From: Paratinospora sagittata
Lineage: Eukaryota > Streptophyta > Magnoliopsida > Ranunculales > Menispermaceae
NCBI GenBank assembly: GCA_035771175.1
Contig: CM069607.1
Location: 20,282,001-20,346,000 of the forward strand
Length of the DNA: 64,000 nucleotides
Direction: 5' to 3'
Part shown: positions 35,025 to 48,400 of the stretch, one piece after another
Position numbering within the stretch: position 1 is the stretch's first letter
Layout: the number at the start of each line of letters is the position of its first letter
Notes under the pieces: generated by a model
What the model saw: only the letters and a program-made list of their open reading frames with translations
What the model was told of the DNA's origin: nothing
Databases searched by the model: none
Position numbers and translations under genes: made by a program

Positions 35025-37357
35025 CAAAACAACTTTAGATTAAAACAATGTTTTGAATTCAAATCATTTCCTACTCTGTTGCCCTTTAACTTGCAACTGC
35101 TAATTTAATAAAACACTCATTCTCTAATTTTCAAAGATACAACACACACGATTTTTGCAAGTTAGACTGAGCTTTCCGAAGAGTATTTCAAAAGAAGAAA
35201 GTCGTGACTCTTGCATTGCCAATAAACGCTTCGACCTTAATCAAAATTGCAAACTGTCTTGAAGATAACCTCATTGTTTAGCAAGTTCTTCATTTTATCC
35301 CTTTCGTGCTGAGATTTTCAGAAGCTATCCATCGTTTTAAACTGTAGGTATATGAAGTGTTCTCAGTAAGAGAACACATCACATATATTCTTTCTCCGAG
35401 TGCAACAACTAATCATCAAGAACACATCAAAAAATATCTATTAAAGTCTACAAATATCAGGCTCTAAGAACGAAGACATATCTCAATGCTAATGCATTAG
35501 TTTGATCTTAGGTGTGTAGGGTAACCTCTCGATTAATCTCAGCACGAAAACTCTCTAAATTGCAACGTCTTCAAAATCATTTGGATTTAGTATTTGATTT
35601 TGACAAAATATTTTTTGAAAGGTTTTAATCCTAATTTCCATGAGTTTTGAATGATTTAAAAGTGTTTTGAGGCAATGGAATGGTTCTTAAGTGTTAAAAT
35701 ATTAATTTTTCTAAAATTGGGCTATCAAGTACTTTGGCAAAATTTTACAAAAGGCAATAGCGCACTATCAGTGTTGATTGCACGCTGATAGGGCTGAATA
35801 ATAAAAAATCTATTTTTCTTCAAAATTGCCTACAACGCGCACTATCCCTTTTGATAACTCGCTATAGAGAGCAGTTGTCGTAATCTTTCAATTTTTAGTA
35901 AAATGGGCAATAGCGTGCAATAGGCTTTGATTGCACGCTATCGGAAAGTCCTAAAAACACGAGCTCTCGGGTTTGTGTATATCGACCTGCAATAGTCCGC
36001 TATCCGTCATTAGAGAGTATGATACACAACCCAATAGCATGCTATCCACGTCTGAGTTAGAAATCTCACATATCTAACAAAATAAACGTGGGCCCTTTCC
36101 CTTGCTCAATTTTTCTATTCCTCGCACAGTTTTGACTGGGAATCGTAACTGAAACATTCTCCACTAACACCTAGATGATTCCCATTGTGTCGCACCGGCA
36201 AAACAACTTTAGATTAAAACAATGTTTTGAACTCAAATCATTTCCTACTCTCTTCCTCTTCAACCTGCAACTGCTAATTTAATAAAACACTCATTCACTA
36301 ATTTTTAAAGATACAACACACACGATTTTTGTAAGTCAGGCTGAGCTTTCCAAAGAGTATTTCAAAAGAAGAAAGTCGTGACTCTTCCATTGCCAATAAA
36401 AGCTTCGACCTGAATTAAAATTTCGAACTGTCTTGAAGATAACCACATTGTTTAGCAAGTTCTTAATTTTATCCCTTTTGTGCTGAGATTTTCAGAAGCT
36501 ATCCATTGTTTTAAACTGTAGGTATATGAAGTGTTCTCAGTAAGAGAACACATCACATATATTCTTTCTCCGAGTGCTACAACTAATCATCAAGAACACA
36601 TCAAACAATAGCTTTCAAAGTCTACAAAGATCAGGCTCTAAGAACGAAGACATATCTCAATGCTAATGCATTAGTTTGATCTTAGGTATGTAGGGTAACC
36701 TCTCGATCAATCTCAGCACGAAAACTCTCTAAATTGCAAAGTCTTCAAAATCACTTGGATTAAAGTATTTGATTTTGGCAAATTATTTTCGAAAGGTTTT
36801 AATCATAATTTCAATGAGTTTTGAATGATTTAAAAGTGTTTTGAGACAATGGAATGGTTCTTAAGTGTTAAAATATTAATTTTTCTAAAATCGGGCTATC
36901 GAACACTTTGCCAAAATTTTTCAAAAGGCAATAGCACACTATCAGGGTTGATAGCACGCTGATAGGGTTGAATAATCAAAAATCATTTTTTCTTGAAAAT
37001 TGCCTGGGGCACGCTATCCCTTTTGATAACTCGCTATAGAGCAGTTGCGGTGATCTTTCGATTTTTGTAAAATGGGCAATAGCGTGCTATAGGCCTTGAT
37101 TGCACGCTATCGGAAAGTGTGAAAAACACAAGCTCTCGGGTTTGTGTATGTCGACCTGCAATAGTCCGCTATCCATCATTGGAGAGCATGATACACAACC
37201 CAATAGCATGCTATCCACGTCTGAGTTAGAAATCTCACATATCTAACGGGAAAAACATGGCCCCTTTCCCTCGCTCGATTTTTCTATTCCTTGCATAGTT
37301 TTGACTAGGAATCATAATTGAAACATTCTCCACTAACACCTGGATGATTCTCATTGG
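35025..37357 (+). repeat. Satellite B, regular block
   Basis: Two monomers of 1164 and 1169 bp. The first shares the rare text TAACAAAATAAACGTGGG with the patch at about 34902. Confidence 0.85.
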
Positions 37358-38098
37358 CTCGCACGGGCAAAACAACTTTAGATTAAACCAATGTTTTGAA
37401 TTCAAATCATTTCCTACTCTGTTGCTCTTTAACCTACAACTGCTAATTTAACAAAACACCCATTCTATAATTTTCAAAGATACAACACACACGATTTTTG
37501 GAAGTTAGACTAAGCTTTCCAAAGAGTATTTCCAAAGAAGAAAGTCGTGATTCTTGCATTGCCAATAACAACTTCGACCTGAATCAAAATTGCAAACTGT
37601 CTTGAAGATAACCTCATTGTTTAGCAAGTTCTTCATTTTACCCTTTTGTGCTGAGATTTTCAGAAGCTATCCATCGTTTTAAACTGTAGGTATATGAAGT
37701 GTTCTCAGTAAGAGAACACATAACCTATATTCTTTCTCTGAGTGCTACAACTAATCATCAAGAACACATCAAACAATAGCTATCAAAGTCTACAAAGATT
37801 AGGCTCTAAGAACGAAGACATATCTCAATACTAATGCATTAGTTTGATCTTAGGTGTGTAGGGTAACCTCTCGATTAATCTCAGCACGAAAACTCTCTAA
37901 ATTGCAAAGTCTTCAAAATCACTTTGATTTAGTATTTGATTTTGACAAAATATTTTTCGAAATGTTTTAATCATAATTTCAATGAGTTTTCGATTATCTA
38001 AAAGTGTTTTGAGACAATGGAATGGTTCTTAAGTGTTAAAATATTAATTTTTTCAAAATCGGGCTATCCAGCACTTTGCCAAAATTTTGCAAAAGGCA

Positions 38099-38344
38099 AT
38101 AGCGCACTATCAGTGTTGATAGCACGCTGATAGGGTTGAATAATCAAAATTTAATTTTTCTTGAAAATTGCCTACAGCGCGCTATCCCTTTTGATAACTC
38201 GCTATAGAGAGCAGTTGCCGTAATCTTTATATTTTTAGTAAAATGGGCAATAGCGTGCTATAAGCCTTGATTGCACGCTATCGGAAAAGTTCAAAAAATA
38301 AGAGCTCTCGGGTTTGTGTATATCGACCTGCAATAGTCCGCTAT
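38099..38344. other. Dyad-symmetry cluster of the satellite monomer (one example)
   Basis: In this copy the dyad-like motifs are ATAGCGCACTAT (38099), GATAGCACGCTGATAG (38118), ACAGCGCGCTAT (38174), GATAACTCGCTATAG (38193), ATAGCGTGCTAT (38250), ATTGCACGCTAT (38270) and ATAGTCCGCTAT (38333). They come as pairs 19-20 bp apart, repeated every 75-83 bp. Ordinary monomers add ATAGCATGCTAT, a perfect palindrome, about 42 bp further on. The module is the part gained or lost among length classes. Confidence 0.75.
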
Positions 38345-39896
38345 CCGTCATTAGAGTGCATGATACACAACCCTATTAGGTTGTCCAACACTTTGGCAAA
38401 ATTTTTCAAACGGCAATAGCGCACTATCAGTGTTGATAACACACTGATAGGGATGAATAATCAAAAATCCATTTTTCTTTAAATTTGCCTATAGCGCGCT
38501 ATCCCTTTTAATAACTCGCTATAAAGCAGTTGCGTGATCGTTCATTTTTTAGTAAAATGGGCAATAACGTGCTATAGGCCTTGATTGCACGCTATCGGAA
38601 AGTCCAAAAAACACGAGCTCCCAGGTTTGTGTATATCGACCTGCAACAGTCGCTATCCGTCATTAGAGAGCATGATACACAACCCAATAGCATGTTATCC
38701 ACGTCTGAGTTAGAAATCTCACATATCTAACGAGAAAAACGTAGGCCCTTTCCCTTGCTCGATTTTTCTATTTTTGGCACAATTTTGACTGGGAATCATA
38801 ACTGAAACATTCTCCACTAACACCTTGATGATTCCCATTGTGTCGCACGGGCAAAACAACTTTAGATTAAAACAATGTTTTGAATTCAAATCATTTCCTA
38901 CTCTCTTGCTCTTTAACCTGCAACTGCTAATTTAATAAAACACTCATTCTCTAATTTTCAAAGATACAACACACAGGATTTTTGCAAGTTAGACTGAGCT
39001 TTCCAAAGAGTATTTCAAAAGAAGAAAGTCGTGACTCTTGCATTGCCAATAAAAGCTTCGACCTGAATCAAAATTGCAAACTGTCTTGAAGATAACCTCA
39101 TTGTTTAGCAAGTTCTTCATTTTATCCCTTTTGTGCTGAGATTTTCAGAAGCTATCCATCGTTTTAAACTGTAGGTACATGAAGTGTTCTCAGTAAGAGA
39201 ACACATCACCTATATTCTTTCTCTGAGTGCTACAACTAATCATCAAGAACACATCAAACAATAGCTATCAAAGTCTACAAAGATCAGGCTTTAAGAACGA
39301 AGACATATCTCAATGCTAATGCATTAGTTTGATCTTAGGTGTGTAGGGTAACCTCTCGATCAATCTCAGCACGAAAACTCTCTAAATTGCAAAGTCTTCA
39401 AAATCACTTGGATTTAGTATTTGATTTTAACAAAATATTTTTTGAAAGGTTTTAATTATAATTTCAATGAGTTTTGAATGATTTAAAAGTGTTTTGAGAC
39501 AATGGAATGGTTCTTAAGTGTTAAAATATTAATTTTTCCAAAATCGGGCTATCCAGCACTTTGCAAAAAAATTTCAAAAGGTAATAGCGCACTATCAGTG
39601 TTGATAGCACGCTGATAGGGTTGAATAATCAAAAATGTAGTTATCTTGAAAATTGCCTATAGAGCGCTATCCCTTTTGATAACTCGTTATAGAGAGCAGT
39701 AGCCTTAATCTTTATATTTTTAGTAAAATGGGCAATAGCGTGCTATAGGCCTTGATTGCACGCAATCGGAAAGTCGTAAAAACACATGCTCTCAGGTTTG
39801 TGTATATCAACCTGGAATAGTCTGCTATCCGTCATTAGAGAGCACGATACACAACCCTATTGGGTTGTCCAGCACTTTGCCAAAATTTTTCAAATG

Positions 39897-39901
39897 GCAA
39901 T
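39897..39901 (+). other. Target site duplication, left (GCAAT)
   Basis: GCAAT here and at 40374-40378 flank the foldback element. The uninterrupted satellite reads GGCAATAGCGCAC at this place. Confidence 0.88.
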
Positions 39902-40373
39902 TGTCACACCCTGGGTTGCACAGCGTGCCCCCTACCCAGGTATGGGCGCACCCCCTCGGGACGAACGCCTAGCCATTATGGATCCATAATATTGTCATAT
40001 CGCCATGTAGCAACCCAACCGCAGCTGGTCTACATCGAAACTATTATTTGTTTGCCACTATTCATGAATAGTGCAGGGCCTCCCTAAGAATCGAACTTGA
40101 GACCTCCCTTAAGGAGTCTAATTTCGCATTCTAAGTAACAACTGAGCCGAAATTAGACTCCTTAACGGAGGTCTCGAGTTCTATTCTGGGGAGGCCCTTC
40201 ACTATTCATAAATAGTGGGGTAAATGATCTAGTCCGTTACTAGGGCCCTGTTGGGTATCGCGAATTCGGCTAGATGTGACAATATTATGGATCCATAATG
40301 GCTTAGGCGTTCGCCCTAAGGGGGTGCACCCACACCTGGGTAGGGGGCACGCCGTGCAACCCATGGTGTGACA
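39902..40373. mobile_element. Foldback / MITE-like element with nested inverted repeats
   Basis: A 472-bp insertion in the satellite. The outer terminal inverted repeats are 39902-39997 and 40277-40373, about 90 percent alike by eye, beginning TGTCACACC and ending GGTGTGACA. A second pair of inverted arms lies inside (40055-40126 and 40148-40218) around a 21-bp centre. Each outer arm holds the perfect palindrome ATTATGGATCCATAAT (39975 and 40284). The left inner arm starts with the perfect palindrome CACTATTCATGAATAGTG (40056-40073), slightly mutated in the right arm. No transposase is encoded; the short plus-strand frames here are accidental. The 5-bp duplication does not fit the usual plant MITE superfamilies (TA, TTA/TAA, 8 bp or 9 bp). 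Confidence 0.9.
40083..40104 (-). other. tRNA B-box-like segment inside foldback arm
   Basis: The minus strand reads GGTCTCAAGTTCGATTCTTA. The core AGTTCGATTCT matches the pol III B box GGTTCGANNCC at seven of nine fixed positions. A mirrored, further mutated copy lies on the plus strand near 40167-40187. An upstream GCTCAGTTGTTA resembles a tRNA A-box region. This may be SINE-derived sequence. Confidence 0.4.
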
Positions 40374-40378
40374 GCAAT
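40374..40378 (+). other. Target site duplication, right (GCAAT)
   Basis: Second copy of the 5-bp duplication, followed by the resumed satellite AGCGCACTATCAG. Confidence 0.88.
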
Positions 40379-40803
40379 AGCGCACTATCAGTGTTGATAG
40401 CACGCTGATAGGGTTGAATAATCAAAAATCTATTTTTCTTGAAACTTGCCTATAACGCGCTCTCCCTTTTGATAACTTGCTGTAAAGCAGTTGCCGTGAT
40501 CTTTCAATTTTTAAAAAAATGGGCAGTAGCGTGCTATAGGCCTTAATTGAACGCTATCGGAAAGTCCAAAAACACGAGCTCTCAGGTTTCTGTATACCGA
40601 CCTGCAACAGTCCGCTATCCGTCATTAGAGAGCATGATACACAACCCAATAGCATGATATCCACGTCTGAGTTAGAAATCTCACATATCTAAAGAGAAAA
40701 ATGTGGGCCCTTTCCCTTGCTCGATTTTTCTATTCCTTGCACAGTTTTTACTGGGAATCGTAACTGAAACATTCTCCTCTAACACCTGGATGATTCCCAT
40801 TGT

Positions 40804-43800
40804 GTCGCACGGGCAAAAAAACTTTAGATTAAAACAATGTTCTGAATTCAAATCATTTCATACTCTCTTGCACTTTAACCTGCAACTGCCAATGAATAAA
40901 ACACTCATTGTCAAATTTTCTAAGATACAAATACACGATTTTTGCAAGTTAGACTGAGCTTTCCAAAGAATATTTCAAAACAAGAAAGTCGTGACTCTTG
41001 CATTGCCAATAAAAGCTTCGACGTGAATCAAAATTGCAAACTGCCTTGAAGATAACCTCATTGTTTAGCAAGTTCTTCATTTTATCCCTCTTGTGCTGAG
41101 ATTTTCAGAAGCTATCCATCGTTTTAAACTGTAGGTACATGAAGTGTTCTCAGTAAGAGAACACATCACCTATATTCTTTCTCTGAGTGCTACAACTAAT
41201 CATGAAGAACACATCAAACAATAGCTATCAAAGTCTACAAAGATCAGGCTCTAAGAACGAAGACATATCTCAATGGTAATGCATTAGTTTCATCTTAGGT
41301 GTGTAGGGTAACCTCTCGATCAATCTCAGCACGAAAACTCTCTAAAATGCAAAGTCTTCAAAATTACTTGGATTTAGTATTCGATTTTGACAAAATATTT
41401 TTCAAAAGGTTTTAATCATACTTTCAATGAGTTTTGCATGATTTAAAAGTGTTTTGAGAAAGTGGAATGGTTCTTAAGTGTTAAAATATTAATTTTTCTA
41501 AAATTGGGCTATCCAGCACTTTGCCAAAAAATTTCAAACCGCAATAGCGCACTATCAGTGTTGATAGCACGCTGATAGGGTTGAATAATCAAAAATCTAT
41601 TTTTCTTGAAAATTGCCTGTAGCGCGCTATCCCTTTTGATAACTCGCTATAGAGCAGTTGCGGCGATCTTTCGATTTTTGTGAAATGGGCAATAGCGTGC
41701 TATAAACCTTGATTGCACGCTATCGAAAAGTCCGAAAAACACGAGCTCTCGGGTGTGTATATCTCGACTTGCAATAGTCCGCTATCTGTCATAAAAGAGC
41801 ATGATACACAGCCCAACAGCATGCTATCCACGTCTGAGTTAGAAATCTCACATATGTAACGAGACAAACGTGGGCCCTTTCCCTTCCTCGATTTTTTTAT
41901 TCCTTGTATAGTTTTGACTGGGAATCGTAACTGAAACATTCTCCACTAACACCTGGATGATTCCCATTGTGTCGCACGGGCAAAACAACTTTAGATTAAA
42001 ATAATGTTTTGAATTCAAATCATTTCCTACTCCCTTGTTCTTTAACCTGCAACTGCTAATTTAATAAAACACTCATTCTCTAATTCTCAAAGATACAACA
42101 CACACGATTTTTGCAAGTTGGACTGAGCTTTCCAAAGAGAATTTCAAAAGAAGAAAGTCGTGACTCTTGCATTGCCAATAAAAGCTTCGACCTGAATCAA
42201 AATTGCAAACTGTCTTGAAGATAACCTCATTGTTTAGCAAGTTCTTCATTTTATCCCTTTTGTGCTGAGATTTTCAGAAGCTATCCATCGTTTTAAACTA
42301 TAGGTATATGAAGTGTTCTCGGTAAGAGAACACATCACCTAAATTCTTTCTATGAGTGCTACAACTAATCATCAAGAACACATCAAACAATAACTATCAA
42401 AGTCTACAAAGATCAGGCTCTAAGAACGAAGACATATCTCAATGCTAATTCATTAGTTTGATCTTCGGTGTGTAGGGTAACCTCTCGATCAATCTCAGCA
42501 CGAAAACTCTCTAAATTGCAAAGTCTTCAAAATCACTTGGATTTAGTATTCGATTTTGTCAAAATATTTTTCGAAATGTTTTAATCATAATTTCAATGAG
42601 TTTTGAATGATTTAAAAGTGTTTTGAGACAATGGAATTGTTCTTAAGTGTTAAAATATTAATTTTTCTAAAATTAGGCTATCCAGCACTTTGCCAAAATT
42701 TTTGAAACGGCAATAGCGCACTATCAGTGTTGATAGCACGCTGATAGGGTTGAACAATCAAAATTCTATTTTCCTTGAAAATTGCCTATAGAGCACTATC
42801 CCTTTTGATAACTCGCTATAGAGCAGTTGCCGTGATCTTTCGATTTTTAGTAAAATGGGCAATAGCCTGTTATAGGCCATGATTGCACGCAATCGGAAAG
42901 TCCGAAAAACACGAGCTCTCGGGTGTGTGTATCTCGACTTGCAATAGTCCACTATCCGTCAATAGAGAGCATGATACACAACCCAATAGCATGCTATCCA
43001 CATATGAGTTAGAAATCTCACATATCTAACGAGAAAAACGTGGGCCCTTTCCCTTGCTCGATTTTTCTATTCCTTGCACAGTTTTGACTGGGAATCGTAA
43101 CTGAAACATTCTCCACTAACACCTGGATGATTCCCGTTGTGTCGCACGGGAAAAGAACTTTAGATTAAAACAATGTTTTAAATTCAAATAATTTCCTACT
43201 CTCTTGCTCGTTAACCTGCAACTGCTGACTTAATAAAACACTCATTCTCTAATTTTCAAAGATACAACACACACGATTTTTGCAAGTTATACTATGCTTT
43301 CCAAAGAGTATTTCAAAATAAGAAAGTTGTGACTCTTGCATTGTCAATAAAAGCTTCGACCTTAATCAAAATTGGAAACTGTCTTGAAGATAACCTCATC
43401 GCTTAGCAAGTTCTCCATTTTATCCCTCTTGTGCTGAGATTTTCAAAAGCTATCCATCGTTTTATACTGTAGGTATATGAAGTGTTCTTAGTAAGAGAAC
43501 ACATCACCTAGATTCTTTCTCTGAGTGCTAAACTAATCATGAAGAACACATCAAACAACAGCTATCAAAGTCTACAAAGATCAGGCTCTAAGAACGAAGG
43601 CATATCTCAATGCTAATGCATTTGTTTGATCTTAGGTGTGTAGGGTAACCTCTCGATCAATCTCAGCACGAAAGCTCTCTAAATTGCAAAGTCTTCAAAA
43701 TCACTTGGATTTAGTATTCGATTTTGTCAAAATATTTTTCGAAATGTTTTAATCATAATTTCAATGAGTTTTGAATGATTTAAAAGTGTTTTGAGACAAT

Positions 43801-45477
43801 GGAATTGTTCTTAAGTGTTAAAATATTAATTTTTCTAAAATTAGGCTATCCAGCACTTTGCCAAAATTTTTGAAACGCCAATAGCGCACTATCAGTGTTG
43901 ATAGCACGCTGATAGGGTTGAATAATCAAAATTCTATTTTCCTTGAAAATTGCCTATAGAGCACTATCCCTTTTGATAACTCGCTATAGAGCAGTTGCCG
44001 TGATCTTTCGATTTTTAGTAAAATGGGCAATAGCCTGCTATAGGCCATGATTGCACGCAATCGGAAAGTCCGAAAAACACGAGCTCTCGGGTGTGTGTAT
44101 CTCGACTTGCAATAGTCCGCTATCCGTCAATAGAGAGCATGATACACAACCCAGTAACATGCTATCCACATCTGAGTTAGAAATCTCACATATCTAACGA
44201 GAAAAATGTGGGCCCTTTCCCTTGCTCGATTTTTCTATTCCTTTCACAGTTTTGACTGGAAATCGTAACTGAAACATTCTCCACTAACACCTGGATGATT
44301 CCCATTGTGTCGCACGGGAAAAGAACTTTAGATTAAAACAATGTTTTAAATTCAAATAATTTCCTACTCTCTTGCTCGTTAACCTGCAACTGCTGACTTA
44401 ATAAAACACTCATTCTCTAATTTTCAAAGATACAACACACACGATTTTTGCAAGTTAGACTATGCTTTCCAAAGAGTATTTCAAAATAAGAAAGTTGTGA
44501 CTCTTGCATTGCCAATAAAAGCTTCGACCTTAATCAAAATTGGAAACTGTCTTGAAGATAACCTCATCGTTTAGCAAGTTCTCCATTTTATCCCTCTTGT
44601 GCTGAGATTTTCAGAAGCTATCCATCGTTTTATACTGTAGGTATATGAAGTGTTCTTAGTAAGAGAACACATCACCTATATTCTTTCTCTGAGTGCTACA
44701 ACTAATCATGAAGAGCACATCAAACAACAACTATCAAAGTCTACAAAGATCAGGCTTTAAGAACGAAGACATATCTCAATGCTAATGCATTAGTTTGATC
44801 TTAGGTGTGTAGGGTAACCTCTCGATCAATTTCAGCACAAAAACTCTCTAAATTGCAAAGTCTTCAAAATCACTTGGATTTTGTATTCGATTTTGACAAA
44901 ATATTTTTTGAAAGGTTTTAGTTATAATTTCAATGAGTTTTGAATGATTTAAAAGTGTTTTGAGACAGTGGAATGGTTGTTAAGTGTTAAAATATTAATT
45001 TTTCTAAAATTGGGCTATCCAGCATTTTGCCAAAATTTTTGAAACGGCAATAGCGCACTATCAGTGTTAATAGCACGTTGATAGGGTTGAATAATCAAAA
45101 ATCTATTTTTCTTGAAAATTGTCTGGAGCGCGCTATCCCTTTTGATAACTCGCTATAGAGTAGTTGTCGTGATCTTTCGATTTTTAGTAAAATGGGCAAT
45201 AGCTTGCTATAGGCCTTGATTGCATGCTATCGGAAAGTTCAAAAAACACGAGCTCTCGGGTCTGTGTATCTCGACCTGCAATAGTTCGCTATCCGTCATT
45301 AGAGAGCATGATACACAACCTAATAGCATGCTATCCACGTCTGAGTTAGAAATCTCACATATGTAACGAGAGAAACGTGGGCCCTTTCCCGTGCTCGATT
45401 TTTTTATTCCTTGCACAGTTTTGACTTGGAATCGTAACTGAAACATTCTCCACTAACACCTGGATGATTCGCATTGT
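40804..45477 (+). repeat. Satellite B, regular block with one recent monomer duplication
   Basis: Steps are 1167, 1170, 1168 and 1169 bp. The monomers on either side of 43141 are near-identical, sharing AATTAGGCTATCC, GGGAAAAGAACTTTAG, CTCGTTAACC and CTGACTTAATAAAAC. This points to a recent tandem duplication of one 1.17-kb unit. Confidence 0.85.
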
Positions 45478-48400
45478 GTCGCACGGGCAAAACAACTTTA
45501 GATTAAAATAATGTTTTGAATTCAAATCATTTCCTACTCTCTTGCTCTTTAACCAGCAACTACTAATTTAATAAAACACTCATTCTCTAATTTTGAAAGA
45601 TACAACACACACAATTTTTGCAAGTTAGACTGAGCTTTCCAAAGAGTATTTCAAAAGAAGAAAGTCGTGACTCTTGCATTGCCAATAAAAGCTTCGACCT
45701 GAATCAAAATTGCAAACTGTCTTGAAGACAACCTCATTGTTTAGCAAGTTCTTCATTTTATCCCTTTTGTGCTGAGATTTTCAGAAGCTATCCATCGTTT
45801 TAAACTGTAGGTATATGAAGTGTTCTCAGTAAGAGAACACATCACCTAAATACTTTCTCTGAGTGCTACAACTAATCATCAAGAACACATCAAACAATAC
45901 CTATCAAAGTCTACAAAGATCAGGCTCTAAGAACGAAGTCATATCTCAATGCTAATGCATTAGTTTGATCTTAGGTGTGTAGGGTAACCTCTCGATCAAT
46001 CTCCGCACGAAAACTCTCTAAATTGCAAAGTCTTCAAAGTCACTTGGATTTAGTATTTGATTTTGACAAAATATTTTTTGAATGGTTTTAATCATAATTT
46101 CAATGAGTTTTGAATGATTTAAAAGTGTTTTGAGACAATGGAATGGTTGTTAAGTGTTAAAATAATAATTTTTCCAAAATCGGGCTATCCAGCACTGTGC
46201 CAAAATTTTTCAAAAGGCAATAGCGCTATTAGTGTTGATAGCACGCTGATAGGGTTGAATAATCAAAAATCTATTTTTCTTAAAAATTGCCTACGGCATG
46301 CTATCCCTTTTGATAACTCGCTAAAGAGAGCAGTTGCCGTAATCTTTATATTTTTAGTAAAATGGGCAATAGCGTGCTATAGGCCTTGATTGCACGCTAT
46401 CGGAAAGTACGAAAAACACGACCTGTCGGGTTTGTGTATATCGAATTGTAATAGTCTGCTATCCGTCATTAGAGAGCATGAAACACAACCCTCTTGGGTT
46501 GTCCAGCATTTTCCCATAAGTTTTCAAACGGCAATAGCGCACTATCAGTGTTGATAGCACGCTGATAGGGTTGAATAATCAAAAATCGATTTTTCTTGAA
46601 ACTTGCCTATAGCGCGCTATCCGTTTTGATAACTAGCTATAAAGCAGTTGCCGCGATCTTTCAATTTTTAATAAAATGGGCAATAGCGTGCTATAGGCCT
46701 TAATTGCACGCTATTGGAAAGTCCGAAAAACACGAGCTCTCAGGTTTCTGTATACCGACCTGCAATAGTCCAGTATCCGTCATTAGGGAGCATGATACAC
46801 AACCCAATAGCATGCTATCCACGTCTGAGTTAGAAATCTCACATATCTAACGAGAAAAACGTGGGCCCTTTCCCTTGCTCGATTTTTCTATTCCTTGCAC
46901 AGTTTTGACTGGGAATCGTAATTGAAACATTCTCCACTAACACCTTGATGATTCCCATTGTGTCGCACGGGCAAAACAACTTTAGATTAAAACAATGTTT
47001 TCAATTCAAATCATTTCCTAGTCTCATGCTCTTTAACCTGCAATTGCTAATTTAATAAAACACTCATTCTCAAATTTTCTAAGATACAAACAGACGATTT
47101 TTGCAAGATAGACTGAGTTTTCCAAAGAATATTTCAAAAGAAGAAAGTCGTGACTCTTGCATTGCCAATAAAAGCATCGACCTTAATCAAAATTGCAAAC
47201 TATCTTGAAGATAACCTCATTGTTTAGCAAGTTCTTCATTTTATCCCTTTTGTGCTGAGATTTTCAGAAGCTATCCATCGTTTTAAACTGTAGATATATG
47301 AAGTGTTCTCAGTAAGAGAACACATCACCTATATTCTTTCTCTGAGTGCTACAACTAATCCTGAAGAACACATCAAACAATAGGTATCAAAGTCTACAAA
47401 GATCAGCCTCTAAGAACGAAGACATATCTCAATGCTAATGCATTAGTTTGATCTTAAGTGTGTAGGGTAACCTCTCGATCAATCTCAGCACGAAAACTCT
47501 CTAAAATGCAAAGTCTTCAAAATTACTTGGATTTAGTATTCGATTTTGACAAAATATTTTTCAAAAGGTTTTAATCATAATTTCAATGAGTTTTGAATGA
47601 TTTAAAAGTGTTTTGAGACAGTGGAATGGTTCTTAAGTGTTAAAATATTAATTTTTTCTAAAATTGGGCTATCCAGCACTTTGCCAAAAATTTTCAAACG
47701 GCAATAGCGCACTATCAGTGTTGATAGCACGCTGATAAGGTTGAATAATCAAAAATCTATTTTTCTTGAAAATTGCCCGTAGCACGCTATCCCTTTTGAT
47801 AACTCGCTATAGAGCAGTTGCGGTGATCTTTCGATTTTTGTAAAATGGGCAATAGCGTGCTATAAACCTTGATTGCACGCTATCGAAAAGTCCGAAAAAC
47901 ACGAGCTCTCGGGTGTGTATATCTCGACCTGCAATTGTCCGCTATCCGTCATTAGAGAGCATGATACACAACCTAATAGCATGCTATCCACGTCTGAGTT
48001 AGAAATCTCACATATGTAACGAGAGAAACGTGGGCCCTTTCCCGTGCTCGATTTTTTTATTCCTTGCACAGTTTTGACTTGGAATCGTAACTGAAACATT
48101 CTCCACTAACACCTGGATGATTCGCATTGTGTCGCACGGGCAAAACAACTTTAGATTAAAACAATGTTTTGAATTCAAATCATTTCCTACTCTCTTGCTC
48201 TTTAACCAACAACTACTAATTTAATAAAACACTCATTCTCTAATTTTGAAAGATACAACACACACAATTTTTGCAAGTTAGACTGAGCTTTCCAAAGAGT
48301 ATTTCAAAAGAAGAAAGTCGTGACTCTTGCATTGCCAATAAAAGCTTCGACCTGAATCAAAATTGCAAACTGTCTTGAAGACAACCTCATTGTTTAGCAA

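Larger units (their letters stand above)
37358..40803 (+). repeat. Satellite B, two long monomers, the second carrying a foldback insertion
   Basis: Steps are 1484 bp and 1962 bp. Removing the 472-bp element plus its 5-bp target duplication leaves about 1485 bp, so both are the same long class with module junctions at 38368 and 39852. Confidence 0.88.

Noticed and set aside
39786..40403. Short frames across the foldback element
   Set aside because: They read through inverted repeats and the satellite flank; no transposase motif.
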